DNA from: a bacterium
Lineage (GTDB): Bacteria; Verrucomicrobiota; Kiritimatiellia; CAIKKV01; CAITUY01
Length of the DNA stretch: 64,000 bases
Direction of reading: 5' to 3'
Assembly (NCBI GenBank): GCA_037128595.1
Contig: JBAXWB010000018.1
Coordinates: forward strand, 1 to 64,000
Shown: one piece after another, positions 50,057 through 58,676 of the stretch
Layout of the letters: every line of letters begins with the position of its first letter
How positions within the stretch are numbered: the first letter of the stretch is position 1
Notes under the pieces: generated by a model
Databases searched by the model: none
Told to the model about the DNA's origin: nothing
Seen by the model: the letters and a program-made list of their open reading frames with translations, nothing else
Translations under genes and position numbers: made by a program

Positions 50057-50104
50057 TCCGCCACAGGCGGATCCGCCAGCCCGCTGAGGCGGGCGTGTGG
50101 CGGA
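50057..50104. repeat. Three-way-junction palindrome
   Basis: The outer stem TCCGCCACA (50057-50065) pairs perfectly with TGTGGCGGA (50096-50104). Inside are two perfect hairpins: GGCGGATCCGCC (50066-50077) and GCCCGC-TGAG-GCGGGC (50079-50094), separated by one base each. The result is a T- or Y-shaped fold with almost no unpaired bases, comparable in shape to AAV inverted terminal repeats. Confidence 0.9.
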
Positions 50105-50128
50105 GAGATGCTGAAGGGCACTCGAGTC

Positions 50129-50440
50129 ATGCGTGAAGGAATGTTTTATTCGTATGTAATATGGAGTGAAAAGCTCGGAAAGCTTTACGTTGGATCGACT
50201 GAAGATCCGCACAAAAGGTTGACCCAGCACAACAAGGGATTGTCTCACTTCACATCGCGGGGAGTGCCGTGGGTGTTGAGATATACTGAAGGTTATTCGG
50301 AAAACGTAGTAGCAAGGCAAAGAGAGCGGTTTCTTAAAAGCGGTGCTGGAAGAATTTTTATAAACCGTGTATTGTTGCAAGCCGTTGGATATCCCGAATC
50401 TGAACTTCCTCCAACATGTTTGATTTTTGAACGTTTTTGA
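50129..50440 (+). CDS. GIY-YIG family nuclease in a tRNA-associated element
   Basis: A single-domain, 103-residue GIY-YIG protein. FYSYVIWSEKLGKLYVGSTEDPHKRLTQHNKG contains the paired motif strands with Tyr and the Arg of the R-x-x-x-H segment. Catalytic Glu candidates are in ENVVARQRERFLKSG. The start ATG 50129 has GAAGGG (50113-50118) ten bases upstream; ATG 50108 would place the start in the palindrome flank. It is visibly AT-richer than the rest of the window. Flanked on the left by a truncated tRNA-Ser and palindrome, on the right 15 bases from the intact tRNA-Ser. Small GIY-YIG genes act as selfish or repair nucleases; here a role in element movement is inferred. Confidence 0.85.
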   Translation: MREGMFYSYVIWSEKLGKLYVGSTEDPHKRLTQHNKGLSHFTSRGVPWVLRYTEGYSENVVARQRERFLKSGAGRIFINRVLLQAVGYPESELPPTCLIFERF

Positions 50441-50455
50441 CCATTTTTATTTTAT

Positions 50456-50543
50456 GGAGAGGTGGCCGAGTGGTCTAAGGCGCAGCACTGGAAATGCTGT
50501 GTACCGCAAGGTACCGTGGGTTCAAATCCCACCCTCTCCGCCA
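50456..50543 (+). tRNA. tRNA-Ser(GGA)
   Basis: Acceptor GGAGAGG pairs with CCTCTCC; discriminator G; CCA is encoded (50541-50543). D arm GCCGAGTGGTC, anticodon stem CAGCA/TGCTG with loop CTGGAAA and anticodon GGA (50490-50492), and a class II variable arm GTACC-GCAA-GGTAC. T arm GTGGG-TTCAAAT-CCCAC. All stems pair, so the gene appears functional. It lies only 15 bases downstream of the GIY-YIG stop, so its own promoter would have to be in that ORF, or transcription reads through from upstream. Confidence 0.97.
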
Positions 50544-50799
50544 CTTCCGCCATATGCCTGTAAACATTGGCTACTACACTCATTCACTCTTCGCGACGAT
50601 ACTTTTGGATAACGGTAAAGGATAACGTTTCCATTTTCGTCACCCATGTTTAAGGATGTCGGAATTCAATAAATTCCTGATCACCGGCCAGACGTTCAGC
50701 CTCCTGTCCTCTTCGACCACCACAACACCGGCGAGGAAAGCCTCACCCAGAAGGAATCCGACTCCGGTACAAAACCTACCGGGAAACCCTGACGGCTGA
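50544..50799. other. Intergenic region without a supported gene
   Basis: 256 bases between tRNA-Ser and the GH2-type gene stop. Short frames here have no ribosome-binding sites or recognisable motifs. No terminator hairpin with a T tract was seen. Confidence 0.5.
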
Positions 50800-53790
50800 T
50801 CACGTGGCCTGAATAAACACCACGTAGTTGTTTGCCTCCGCCGGGGGCGTGCCGGTCCAGTTGTTGGTTCCCAGATAAGTCAATTCCCCGCCGTTCATGT
50901 CGTCGCTGCAATAGATCGAGTGGGAACGTCCGTTGATGATGATCTTGTCGGCGTTTTTTCTGAACCCGGTGGGGCTGCTGACCACCGGGAACTGTTCATT
51001 CGCGTCGTCGTAAACCACGTAGACCCGCCCCACCCTGCCGATCTTGAAGACCACACCCTCGCCCGCCGAGGTTCGGGCATCGCCGTTGGCAACCATGAGG
51101 TAATCGGCGCCCTTCAGGTAATCCGGCAGTCCCTTGAAGACCCATTCCTCATCCGTGTAGATACGCTTGCCGTCGGCCGCGCCTTTGGCCAGAACGGCCC
51201 CGTTCGGGAAAGCAACGCTCAACCCAAAAAGGCTTTCCCCCGTCGCGGAAGCGCCGGGCAGTTCCTCATCGAAGGCATCCATCGGAGGTTTCGGCGCAGG
51301 GCCTAGATCGGGATCGTACACGGGTTCGCCGACCATGACGACGGGAAGAACCGCTGGTAATCGACGGGCGAGGCCGTTCTGCAATCCTTCGTCATGCGAC
51401 GGAACGTCCACCGTCGCGGCCTTGAGCTCGTCCGACTCAGCCGTGACCCTGATCGTTCCCGGAGTCTCGGTAGAACGGATGATAACGCGGTGGATGCCGT
51501 TGAGTACGGGGAGTTCCTGGGCGTTGGCGTATTTCTTGACGTCCTCCTCCCAGATGCCCCCGCGCCAAACGGCGGGGCCCTCAACCTGGTAGCGGACAAG
51601 ATTCTGCGCGAGCGGACAGCGGCGGCCTTGAATATCAACCGCCTCGGTTTCGATCAGAACGAGGTCGGAGCCGTCGGCGCGCAGGCCGTCAGGATGTGCG
51701 ATCACCTTCAAGCGCAACGCCGCCGGATCGCCGGCCGTTTCATGCGCGGAGCGGGCCGTTTCCCTGCCGGCGGCGTCGTACCCCACCGCTTCAATCCGGC
51801 CCGGCTCCCATTTGACCTCAGGGAACGTGAAGAGGAATGTGTTGGCGCGCCTGCAGCCGGGAAGATCCCGGCCATTCAGCAGCAGGCTCACCCGCTCAAC
51901 GCCGGGACTGACGAACACCACCATGGGCTTGACGGTGCCCGCCGGATAGTTCCAATGGCCGGGAAGGAAGATGGCGGGGCGGCCCTCCGTCCAGAGCTCC
52001 CGGGTGTTGCTCCACATCGTCTGGTTGCAGAAGAAGGCATCCTTCGGCACGCGCATCGCGTCGGTGGGGCCGCTGCGGCGGAACGTGTCCACGCTGCGGG
52101 TAAAGCTGTCCGAGTCGGCGAAGAAGATCTGGGTACCGCCGTTGCAGACTGCCTCGCCCGTGCCTGGCCGGGCCATGTAGTATTGCTCATACACCATGGA
52201 TTGCATCACGCAGATGTTATCCTGGTTCCGGTTCCAGCCACCGGCATTGTCGGTGAGCTTCCACTCGCCGCCTTTGTTGAAGTAAGGCGGCGACCATTGA
52301 TCCCACCAGCGGCGCGGCGATTCATCGCGCAGATACTCGGTGTCCACCGAGAGGCGGACTTTTTCCTTTCGCACGCCATACATCCATGAAACCCATTCGG
52401 GGCCTTCGGAACGGCCGCCCATCGGGCGCCGGGTTCCTCGCGGGTCCCAGCGGTCGCGCAGGGCGATCATTTCCCGAGTGTGCTCCGGGGTAAGGACGTT
52501 GTTGGCGGCCTCCCAGAGGATGATGCTTGGGTTGTTGCGGCAATAGAGGATGGTGTCGCGCATGATCGCCACGCGCATGTCCCACTCGCGCCCTACCGAG
52601 TCGTTCTCGCGGTCGGCGCCGGGCATGATCTGCGGCAGGCCGACACGGTCGCAGGAGGCGACATCCTGCGGGGAGGGCATGGTATGTTCCCAGCGGACCA
52701 CGCGGGCATTGCCCTTGACCATGAAGCCGTTGGAGAAATCGTGAAGCCAGTCAGGGTAGGCCGCGCCGACGGCGGCCCATTCGTTCTGGCTGCGCGGAGT
52801 GTAGCCGTGGGTCATGAGCGCGCGGTTGTTGAGGTAGAATGCCGCCCCGCGCACCTCGATCTTGCGGAAACCGGTCGTGAGCTTGCGCACGTCGGGTGGC
52901 GCGCCCGACCCGGTGCCGACAATCGTATAGACATCGTAGAGATACGGGTGGCCGGGCTGCCAGAAATGCAGGCCTGCCACGCTCCCGCCGAGTTTGAACG
53001 TGACCGTCTCCTGCGCGTTCACTTCGAGCGGCGCTGCCACGAAAGCGGCGACCTCGCGGCCATTGCGGTCCACCAAAACGGCCTTGCAATGGGTCGTCCT
53101 CGCCGCAGCACCGTCATTGCGCACCTGCACCTCGATCCCTATATCGGCGGTCCGCTTTTCGGTTGAGATGTTTTCCGCATGGACATAGGTGCCCTCGGTT
53201 TCCAGGAAGGTGTAGAGCGGGTGGGTGGCATAAACCTCCGGAACCACATGAAGGAACACGTTGCGGATGATACCGCCGTAGAGGGAGTTGAATTCCGGGA
53301 AATACCAGCACATGGCCGCACCGGTCTCGAACTCCTTGTCGTCACAGTCGATTTCGACGTGCAGGAGGTTTTCCATTCCAAGCCGGACCTGCGGCGTGAT
53401 GTCGAACCCGAACGGAGTCACCCCGTGGGAGACGCGGCCAAGCAAGTGGCCGTTCAAGTAGAACTGCCCACGCTGGCGGATTCCCTCGAACTCAAGGATC
53501 AAGTGCCGACCCTCATAGTCCCTGGGCACGGTGAAGCGCTTGCGGTAGGTATGAGGTCCACGATCCTTGAGGCCGCTCCTGATCCCCTGGTAGCCGAACC
53601 GTTCGTGGTAAGTGTGCGGGGTTGAAACCTGTTCCCAGCCCCCGTCGTCCGTTCCTTCCAGCGCAAAACGGCCTTTGGCCAGCCGCCATCCTGAATTGAA
53701 GTTGAGTTTTAACGAGGAGGACACGGGCGGCTGATAAACGGCCGCGCCAACAGGGGCGTTGTTCATGATGGGTCCCTTGATATTTTCCAT
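50800..53790 (-). CDS. Glycoside hydrolase family 2 protein with altered acid/base position
   Basis: GH2 architecture: N-terminal jelly roll (residues about 30-200; HTYHERFGYQGI, YLNGHLLGRVSHGVTPFGFDIT), Ig-like domain, TIM barrel (about 320-610), and C-terminal Ig-like domains (MVVFVSPGVERVSLLLNGR, VRYQVEGPAVWRGG). In most GH2 enzymes the acid/base is the Glu of a NE pair after SIILWSxG; here the pair reads Asn-Asn (SIILWEAANN, second Asn at residue 431). A candidate nucleophile Glu persists in VDTEYLRDESP. No obvious signal peptide, but a short polar start. GGGAGCGC precedes the ATG. Last gene of the operon; the true substrate is unknown. Confidence 0.85.
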   Translation of the reverse strand: MENIKGPIMNNAPVGAAVYQPPVSSSLKLNFNSGWRLAKGRFALEGTDDGGWEQVSTPHTYHERFGYQGIRSGLKDRGPHTYRKRFTVPRDYEGRHLILEFEGIRQRGQFYLNGHLLGRVSHGVTPFGFDITPQVRLGMENLLHVEIDCDDKEFETGAAMCWYFPEFNSLYGGIIRNVFLHVVPEVYATHPLYTFLETEGTYVHAENISTEKRTADIGIEVQVRNDGAAARTTHCKAVLVDRNGREVAAFVAAPLEVNAQETVTFKLGGSVAGLHFWQPGHPYLYDVYTIVGTGSGAPPDVRKLTTGFRKIEVRGAAFYLNNRALMTHGYTPRSQNEWAAVGAAYPDWLHDFSNGFMVKGNARVVRWEHTMPSPQDVASCDRVGLPQIMPGADRENDSVGREWDMRVAIMRDTILYCRNNPSIILWEAANNVLTPEHTREMIALRDRWDPRGTRRPMGGRSEGPEWVSWMYGVRKEKVRLSVDTEYLRDESPRRWWDQWSPPYFNKGGEWKLTDNAGGWNRNQDNICVMQSMVYEQYYMARPGTGEAVCNGGTQIFFADSDSFTRSVDTFRRSGPTDAMRVPKDAFFCNQTMWSNTRELWTEGRPAIFLPGHWNYPAGTVKPMVVFVSPGVERVSLLLNGRDLPGCRRANTFLFTFPEVKWEPGRIEAVGYDAAGRETARSAHETAGDPAALRLKVIAHPDGLRADGSDLVLIETEAVDIQGRRCPLAQNLVRYQVEGPAVWRGGIWEEDVKKYANAQELPVLNGIHRVIIRSTETPGTIRVTAESDELKAATVDVPSHDEGLQNGLARRLPAVLPVVMVGEPVYDPDLGPAPKPPMDAFDEELPGASATGESLFGLSVAFPNGAVLAKGAADGKRIYTDEEWVFKGLPDYLKGADYLMVANGDARTSAGEGVVFKIGRVGRVYVVYDDANEQFPVVSSPTGFRKNADKIIINGRSHSIYCSDDMNGGELTYLGTNNWTGTPPAEANNYVVFIQAT

Positions 53791-53820
53791 GCGCTCCCGG
53801 TTTAGCGGACGCCTGCAAGC

Positions 53821-56733
53821 TTACTTTTCCGGCACGTTCTTCATGATTTGTCCAGCGACTTTCGCGCGCATCCCATCATAGCCGCCGAATGACTGGAGCA
53901 AGGCGCTTGTGCCCTTGTTCAAGTCCATCATGGCACCCGGCTTGGGCGCCAGAACCTGCAAAACAGCCTCCCACGCCATCTGTTCGTCACCCGTGCGCTC
54001 CTTGACCTCGAGGTAAAGGGTCTGCAAGTAACGGGCATCGTCAATCCCTTCACGCGTGGCCAGCCAGCCCAACGTGCCGTACCATTTCGTGTTCGGCCGG
54101 TTAGCGAACCGCTCATAATTCTCCGGATAGACGAGGCACAGATTGCTTGCAGGCGTTGTGTTCCAGTCATAACAGAAGACCGTGATATTATCCAGATAGC
54201 GGCAGTACCAGGACATGAGCCCGATTTGGTAACGGACATAGGGCATGGTAAAGCCACGGGCCTGGTCGTAAACCCACTTGATATTCTGCTGATACCACTG
54301 GCGCTGTTCCTTGTTGCGAACGAGGGCTTTCATTTGCCTTGTTTTCTTATCGATGGAAACCGTCAGATGATTCCAGAAACCGGGGTCGGGTCCGCGTCCG
54401 AGACTCAGCACTTGCACGCCTTTGTCAGTCCTGAAAAGGAATTGCCCGCCATTTTCAAAATAATAATCATACCCCGATCCAAAAGGCGTTCCGCCGCCGT
54501 TGTACCAGAGAGAGATACTCCACCCCGCCGAGTCTTTAAGCGGTTTTGTCGGCGGCTGCAAGCGGTCGCTCATGCCGGAAGCAAATCTCAGCCCTTTCCC
54601 TAGTCTTCCTTCACACCAGGCAGCGCCATCCTTAATGGTGGCGTCATTGCCATAGCCACTTCTGTCGGCGGCGACGTCCCCTTTGCCTTCGTCCATCGGA
54701 TAGTAGGCCAGCAAACCATCTTTGGCGGGTTGTTCGCTCTGGCGCAGAATCTCCTCGTCCGTCAATGCCCGGCCGTAAACGCGCACTTCGTCTATCATCC
54801 CCTTGAATCCGTATTTGGGTGCATTCCGCATTCGACCGATGATTGGAATGGCCTGGAAGGTGTCGGCCATCTCACCCGTGAACGGACTCGAAATAATAGT
54901 CTCCGGGTCAGTATAGAAAGCTCGGATGTTGTTCATACATGACTCGTCTATTCCCGACTCCCAGTGGGACGACCCCATGTTGAGCGGCCAGTTATGCGTG
55001 GCCCAGACTTTGAGACCGGCCTGATGCGCCCTATCGGCAACAAACCGTGTCCAGGCCCGACGCCATGAAGTTCCGTCCGGCTCATCCACCGGAAAAAGGC
55101 GGAGGTCCAATCCGATGCGTTTGGCTTCATCACGGGCTAGTTCCATGACCCGAACCATCGTCTTCTCAATTTGCGGCAACTTGGCCTTCAGCTCCGCCAC
55201 CAGGTTGGTATCCACCGGCTTGACCGGTGCCGTTTTGGGTGTGGCCTGCTGGCCGGTTAGAGGATCAATCAGGACGTTTTCGGCGAACCATTGTTCACCA
55301 GCGGCACCCTTGATCCCGGCCACTTTGAAAGCCGCGGACAGCGCAGCCGTTTGTACGGAACGGTCATTAACGCGATTCGACAACCCGGCTTCTTTCAGCA
55401 CTTTCGCCAGTCGTTCCCATTCTTCTGAATTGGCTTTCAGTGAGCCGTCGGCGTTGATGGTAACCTTGAAACTGGCGCCACCTACCAGCGCCAAACCGTC
55501 GAACCCGTGATCCTTAATGTCCTGGATGCAGGCAACGTTGTCCGGCTCTTCAATCGGCGTCCACTGTTGCCGATACATCCAATACGTCTGCCGAGCAGCC
55601 GCCAACTTGAAGGGGTAGACCTCGAGATGCAGGGGAATCCGCCCTAGCACCTCTTTTCCGGCGCGGACAACCACCGTACCCATGTACTGGCCGGGAGGCA
55701 GGTCTTCCGGCAGGTGCGCGTCCAGCACAAATCGCTTGGTATGTCCCGCCTTGAGGGACACACCGCCTTCCTCGATCGGCTTGAGCAATTGAGGAATGGC
55801 GGCCTGTTCGAGCCAGGGCAGCGTCTGGCTTAATCTCTTGAACTCCGTGCTATCAACGAAGTAGCGCTGGAAATCCTTGGGCGCCATACTCCGCTTTACA
55901 CCTTGTCCCGCAAGCGGCTCGACTTCGAAGGTGAGACCTTCAAGCGGCTTCAGACCGAATACACTGAAGGAAACGGGCTCCCGTTCGCCGGCGCATGCGG
56001 ACAGTTTCAGTTCATTCCCAACCAAATCGTCAAGCGCCGGAGCCTGCTCCGGAAAGACGAACTCCTCCAGCGGACGAAGAAAGATCAGATCAGGGTCAGG
56101 GGCTGGACGCGTCGAGATTGCAGATATCTCCACAGGATACTCACGCAACCCTTCTGGAATCCGCGACACGAGTTCCAAGGTGTTCTCTCCCTTGCGGATC
56201 AAACCGGAGTCCGGCTGAAAAAGGTACTCGTAGTAGTGTGACCGGTAGTTCGCCTGCGCCAGGATATTCCAGGTTTCGTCCATCGCATAAGTACCGGCAG
56301 GCTCCGTGTCGTTGAATGGGACGTAATCGCTATCGGCTTTCAGGTACCAGGCCCCGGATTGTTCTGTGAAGGATGGGAGTCCTTCGAGAACTTTCTCTTT
56401 CCCCTGCACCTTAAGCCGGTCGTAGATCGTATTCTTGGTGTTTAGGATGGCCACATTCTTCAGCGTAAGTTTTGTCCCGTTGAGTGCGAGTTGCAGTGTA
56501 TACGCGCCCTCCCGCTCGCCCTTGGGCAATGCAATCCGCGCCCGCAACCAGATCAACTGCGATTGACTGGCCGTTTTGGCCTCAAATGTCACCGTGTGTG
56601 TCTGGCCGTTCATCAGGCGAATAGGTCTCACGCCCTCCGCAGATGCCGTCTGCGCAGGAATTGATGGGCTGGCCAAAGCCAAGGAACACATCGTTACACT
56701 CGTTCGTAAACACGTCGTCCATTTCGTTTTCAT
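53821..56733 (-). CDS. Secreted DUF4091-type protein with rearranged LamG segments
   Basis: A signal peptide (TSVTMCSLALASPSIPAQTASA) precedes beta domains and a DUF4091/GH-like barrel (RQTYWMYRQQWTPI, DLRLFPVDEPDGTSWRRAW, and a late ATREGIDDARYLQTL). Between roughly residues 600 and 800 lie LamG pieces in non-native order: the end of a LamG (YGFKGMIDEVRVYGRALTDEEI) comes before a LamG beginning (LLAYYPMDEGKGDVAADRSG) and middle (FWNHLTVSIDKKTRQMKALV). The domain then returns to DUF4091-like sequence. The frame is uninterrupted. Predicted surface or periplasmic glycan hydrolase. Upstream in the same operon lies an MFS transporter. Confidence 0.78.
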   Translation of the reverse strand: MKTKWTTCLRTSVTMCSLALASPSIPAQTASAEGVRPIRLMNGQTHTVTFEAKTASQSQLIWLRARIALPKGEREGAYTLQLALNGTKLTLKNVAILNTKNTIYDRLKVQGKEKVLEGLPSFTEQSGAWYLKADSDYVPFNDTEPAGTYAMDETWNILAQANYRSHYYEYLFQPDSGLIRKGENTLELVSRIPEGLREYPVEISAISTRPAPDPDLIFLRPLEEFVFPEQAPALDDLVGNELKLSACAGEREPVSFSVFGLKPLEGLTFEVEPLAGQGVKRSMAPKDFQRYFVDSTEFKRLSQTLPWLEQAAIPQLLKPIEEGGVSLKAGHTKRFVLDAHLPEDLPPGQYMGTVVVRAGKEVLGRIPLHLEVYPFKLAAARQTYWMYRQQWTPIEEPDNVACIQDIKDHGFDGLALVGGASFKVTINADGSLKANSEEWERLAKVLKEAGLSNRVNDRSVQTAALSAAFKVAGIKGAAGEQWFAENVLIDPLTGQQATPKTAPVKPVDTNLVAELKAKLPQIEKTMVRVMELARDEAKRIGLDLRLFPVDEPDGTSWRRAWTRFVADRAHQAGLKVWATHNWPLNMGSSHWESGIDESCMNNIRAFYTDPETIISSPFTGEMADTFQAIPIIGRMRNAPKYGFKGMIDEVRVYGRALTDEEILRQSEQPAKDGLLAYYPMDEGKGDVAADRSGYGNDATIKDGAAWCEGRLGKGLRFASGMSDRLQPPTKPLKDSAGWSISLWYNGGGTPFGSGYDYYFENGGQFLFRTDKGVQVLSLGRGPDPGFWNHLTVSIDKKTRQMKALVRNKEQRQWYQQNIKWVYDQARGFTMPYVRYQIGLMSWYCRYLDNITVFCYDWNTTPASNLCLVYPENYERFANRPNTKWYGTLGWLATREGIDDARYLQTLYLEVKERTGDEQMAWEAVLQVLAPKPGAMMDLNKGTSALLQSFGGYDGMRAKVAGQIMKNVPEK

Positions 56734-56793
56734 CTTGATCTCATCCTTTCTAAGTCAGTTTGATAAACATCCATGGCGTACGGCCATGACATC

Positions 56794-58446
56794 TTACGGT
56801 CTTTCCATAAATCGCACAAAAGCAATGAACCCAGCCAAGATCGCCGCCTGCAGTGCAAGTTGGAGTCCGAACAAACCTGCAAAATGTGCATTCCCGGAGC
56901 GAAGATAGTTGAAAGCATAGACCGCGCTGACCGCTATGGCCCCACAGATCACAAGTCCGTGAACGACGATCAGGCCGCGGTTCACCCCGCCGTCCTGACA
57001 CGCCGGCAAATCTTCAAGCCGGCAGTTGCCTGCCGGTGGCTGGTAGCCCGCCTCGCCCCCCAACCGCTTCCACACGCGAAAACCCCGATAGTGGAAGTAG
57101 AAGGCGATGACCGTGAAGGTCCCGCTCCAGAGAAAGAGGAAGCGATAGGCATACTGACCGTCCGGAAAGAACCGCCGCACCCCGTCCAGGAAGAGTCCGG
57201 CCAGCAGGCCGCCAAGCATCGTGCCTGCTGAGCGGATCAGCGATTGGGCTCCACAGAACTGACCAAAGCGCTCGCGCGGGAAGAGTTTCATCTCGCGCGG
57301 CAATGATGCGGCGCCCATTATGGCTGCGCTGAACATGCCGCATGGAAGCACGGCGATTGCGGTCCAGAAGTAGAACCCGGCCGAAGGCGGTTCGACGAAA
57401 AGCCAAATCCAGTTGTTGAACGCCAGAAATGCCCCCATTGCCGCACCGTAAGCGATCACACGCACCGGGTGCCAACGGTCAACCAGTACCCCGGCAAACA
57501 CAATCGCCGCCGCCACGCTCCATAGGGAGATGGCTCCGAGTTTGCCGATCTGGTCCAGCGTCAACCCCAGCGACAGCGAGAAGAAAGTGCCGAAATTCCC
57601 CAGAATCGTCCCACCCACGGCACCGAACATCGTATACAGGAACAAATCCCAATAGAATCGACTTGAGTAGCACTCCCGCGCAAACGTCCGGATATCTTGC
57701 AGCAGGCTCGGACTCGGAGCGAGGTCGTCGGGCGGAGGGTATTCGCGCTCCTTCACACGCAGGCACATGAGCCCGAAACCTACGGCATATAATACCGCGA
57801 CGCTCAGGTAGATGACATGCATGTGGCTCAAGGCATATTTGAAGATAAAGAAGCTATACAAGCCGCTGCTCACGGTGCCCACGAAGCGAAACCAACCCAT
57901 GAACCGCCCAATGTGAGACTCGGGCACGACGTCGTTGAACAGGTAGTAGAACACCGACGCCACAAACATGTTGAACAGGTCGAAACAGCCTGCAAACACC
58001 GCCAGCAAGATGACGACCACCGATGTCTGACGGATGGCATTGCCGGCAAAAAAGACGCTATGGACCCATCTGCCAATGTCGTCGCTGAATCCGATCAGCA
58101 CCAACGACAGCGTGAGGAACGGCAACGTCGACAGAATGAAGGGGATGCGCCGGCCCCAGCGGCTGCGGTAGCGGTCGCTCTTGAAACTGACCCACGGGCA
58201 GATCGTCGTGTTGAAAATGCCGGGAAGGGTGGACATGATCAACCCGATCGTCCAGTTGGGAGAGTCCAACCCCTTGAGTTTAAGGGGCAGGATGGACGGC
58301 ACGATCGCCTCCATCAGAGTGAAACAGAATTCGCCCCACAACAACCAGGTGAAGACAGCGAACAACCCGTGGCGGGTGTAGACAAGATTGCCACACCGGT
58401 AGGTTTTCACGGTCGCCTCATTTGTCATTGGCGTACCTATTCTCAT
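56794..58446 (-). CDS. MFS sugar:cation symporter
   Basis: About 12 hydrophobic helices. MFS loop 2-3 signature: WVSFKSDRYRSRWGRRIPFIL. The N-terminus GNLVYTRHGLFAVFTWLLWGEFCFTLMEAIV is like those of sugar-symporter MFS proteins of Verrucomicrobia/Planctomycetes loci. 550 residues is long because of a cytoplasmic loop and C-terminal extension. GGAG precedes ATG 58446. No SusC/SusD-type outer-membrane pair accompanies it in this window, so it should be the inner-membrane uptake route for sugars released by the neighbouring enzymes. Confidence 0.88.
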   Translation of the reverse strand: MRIGTPMTNEATVKTYRCGNLVYTRHGLFAVFTWLLWGEFCFTLMEAIVPSILPLKLKGLDSPNWTIGLIMSTLPGIFNTTICPWVSFKSDRYRSRWGRRIPFILSTLPFLTLSLVLIGFSDDIGRWVHSVFFAGNAIRQTSVVVILLAVFAGCFDLFNMFVASVFYYLFNDVVPESHIGRFMGWFRFVGTVSSGLYSFFIFKYALSHMHVIYLSVAVLYAVGFGLMCLRVKEREYPPPDDLAPSPSLLQDIRTFARECYSSRFYWDLFLYTMFGAVGGTILGNFGTFFSLSLGLTLDQIGKLGAISLWSVAAAIVFAGVLVDRWHPVRVIAYGAAMGAFLAFNNWIWLFVEPPSAGFYFWTAIAVLPCGMFSAAIMGAASLPREMKLFPRERFGQFCGAQSLIRSAGTMLGGLLAGLFLDGVRRFFPDGQYAYRFLFLWSGTFTVIAFYFHYRGFRVWKRLGGEAGYQPPAGNCRLEDLPACQDGGVNRGLIVVHGLVICGAIAVSAVYAFNYLRSGNAHFAGLFGLQLALQAAILAGFIAFVRFMERP

Positions 58447-58621
58447 TGCTCTCCGTCTTGACCAGTCTGATAGCCGTGTACGTCATCCCCTGCTCGATCA
58501 CCTGCTTCGGATGCTTCGGGTCGCCGCGCTCCGCCAGATAAGTGTAGGCGGGACTGTGAATACGCTTCCCTTCCATTTCGAGAAAGGTGCGGCCGTTGAG
58601 GAATCTAATGTTAGTTTTCAC
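58418..58621 (-). CDS. Small 67-residue protein of the glycan operon, unknown function
   Basis: Begins at GTG 58621, chosen because AAGGAG stands four bases before it; the frame also extends upstream to 58657 without a ribosome-binding site. The product (TNIRFLNGRTFLEMEGKRIHSP, then YLAERGDPKHPKQVIEQGMTYTAIRL) looks like the start of a larger glycosidase-type protein (a strand-turn such as FLExxGK before a TIM barrel) that ends early. It overlaps the MFS gene by 29 bases. It could be a truncated enzyme remnant or a real small protein. Confidence 0.45.
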   Translation of the reverse strand: MKTNIRFLNGRTFLEMEGKRIHSPAYTYLAERGDPKHPKQVIEQGMTYTAIRLVKTESNENRYANDK

Positions 58622-58676
58622 GATGCTCCTTATGACTGCGAAACAGAACCTCATCAAGACTCATGGCCGGTTGCAT

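Noticed and set aside
50022-50110. Second complete tRNA-Ser gene
   Set aside because: Only the 5' half matches; the anticodon is broken after its first base and no variable or T arm follows.
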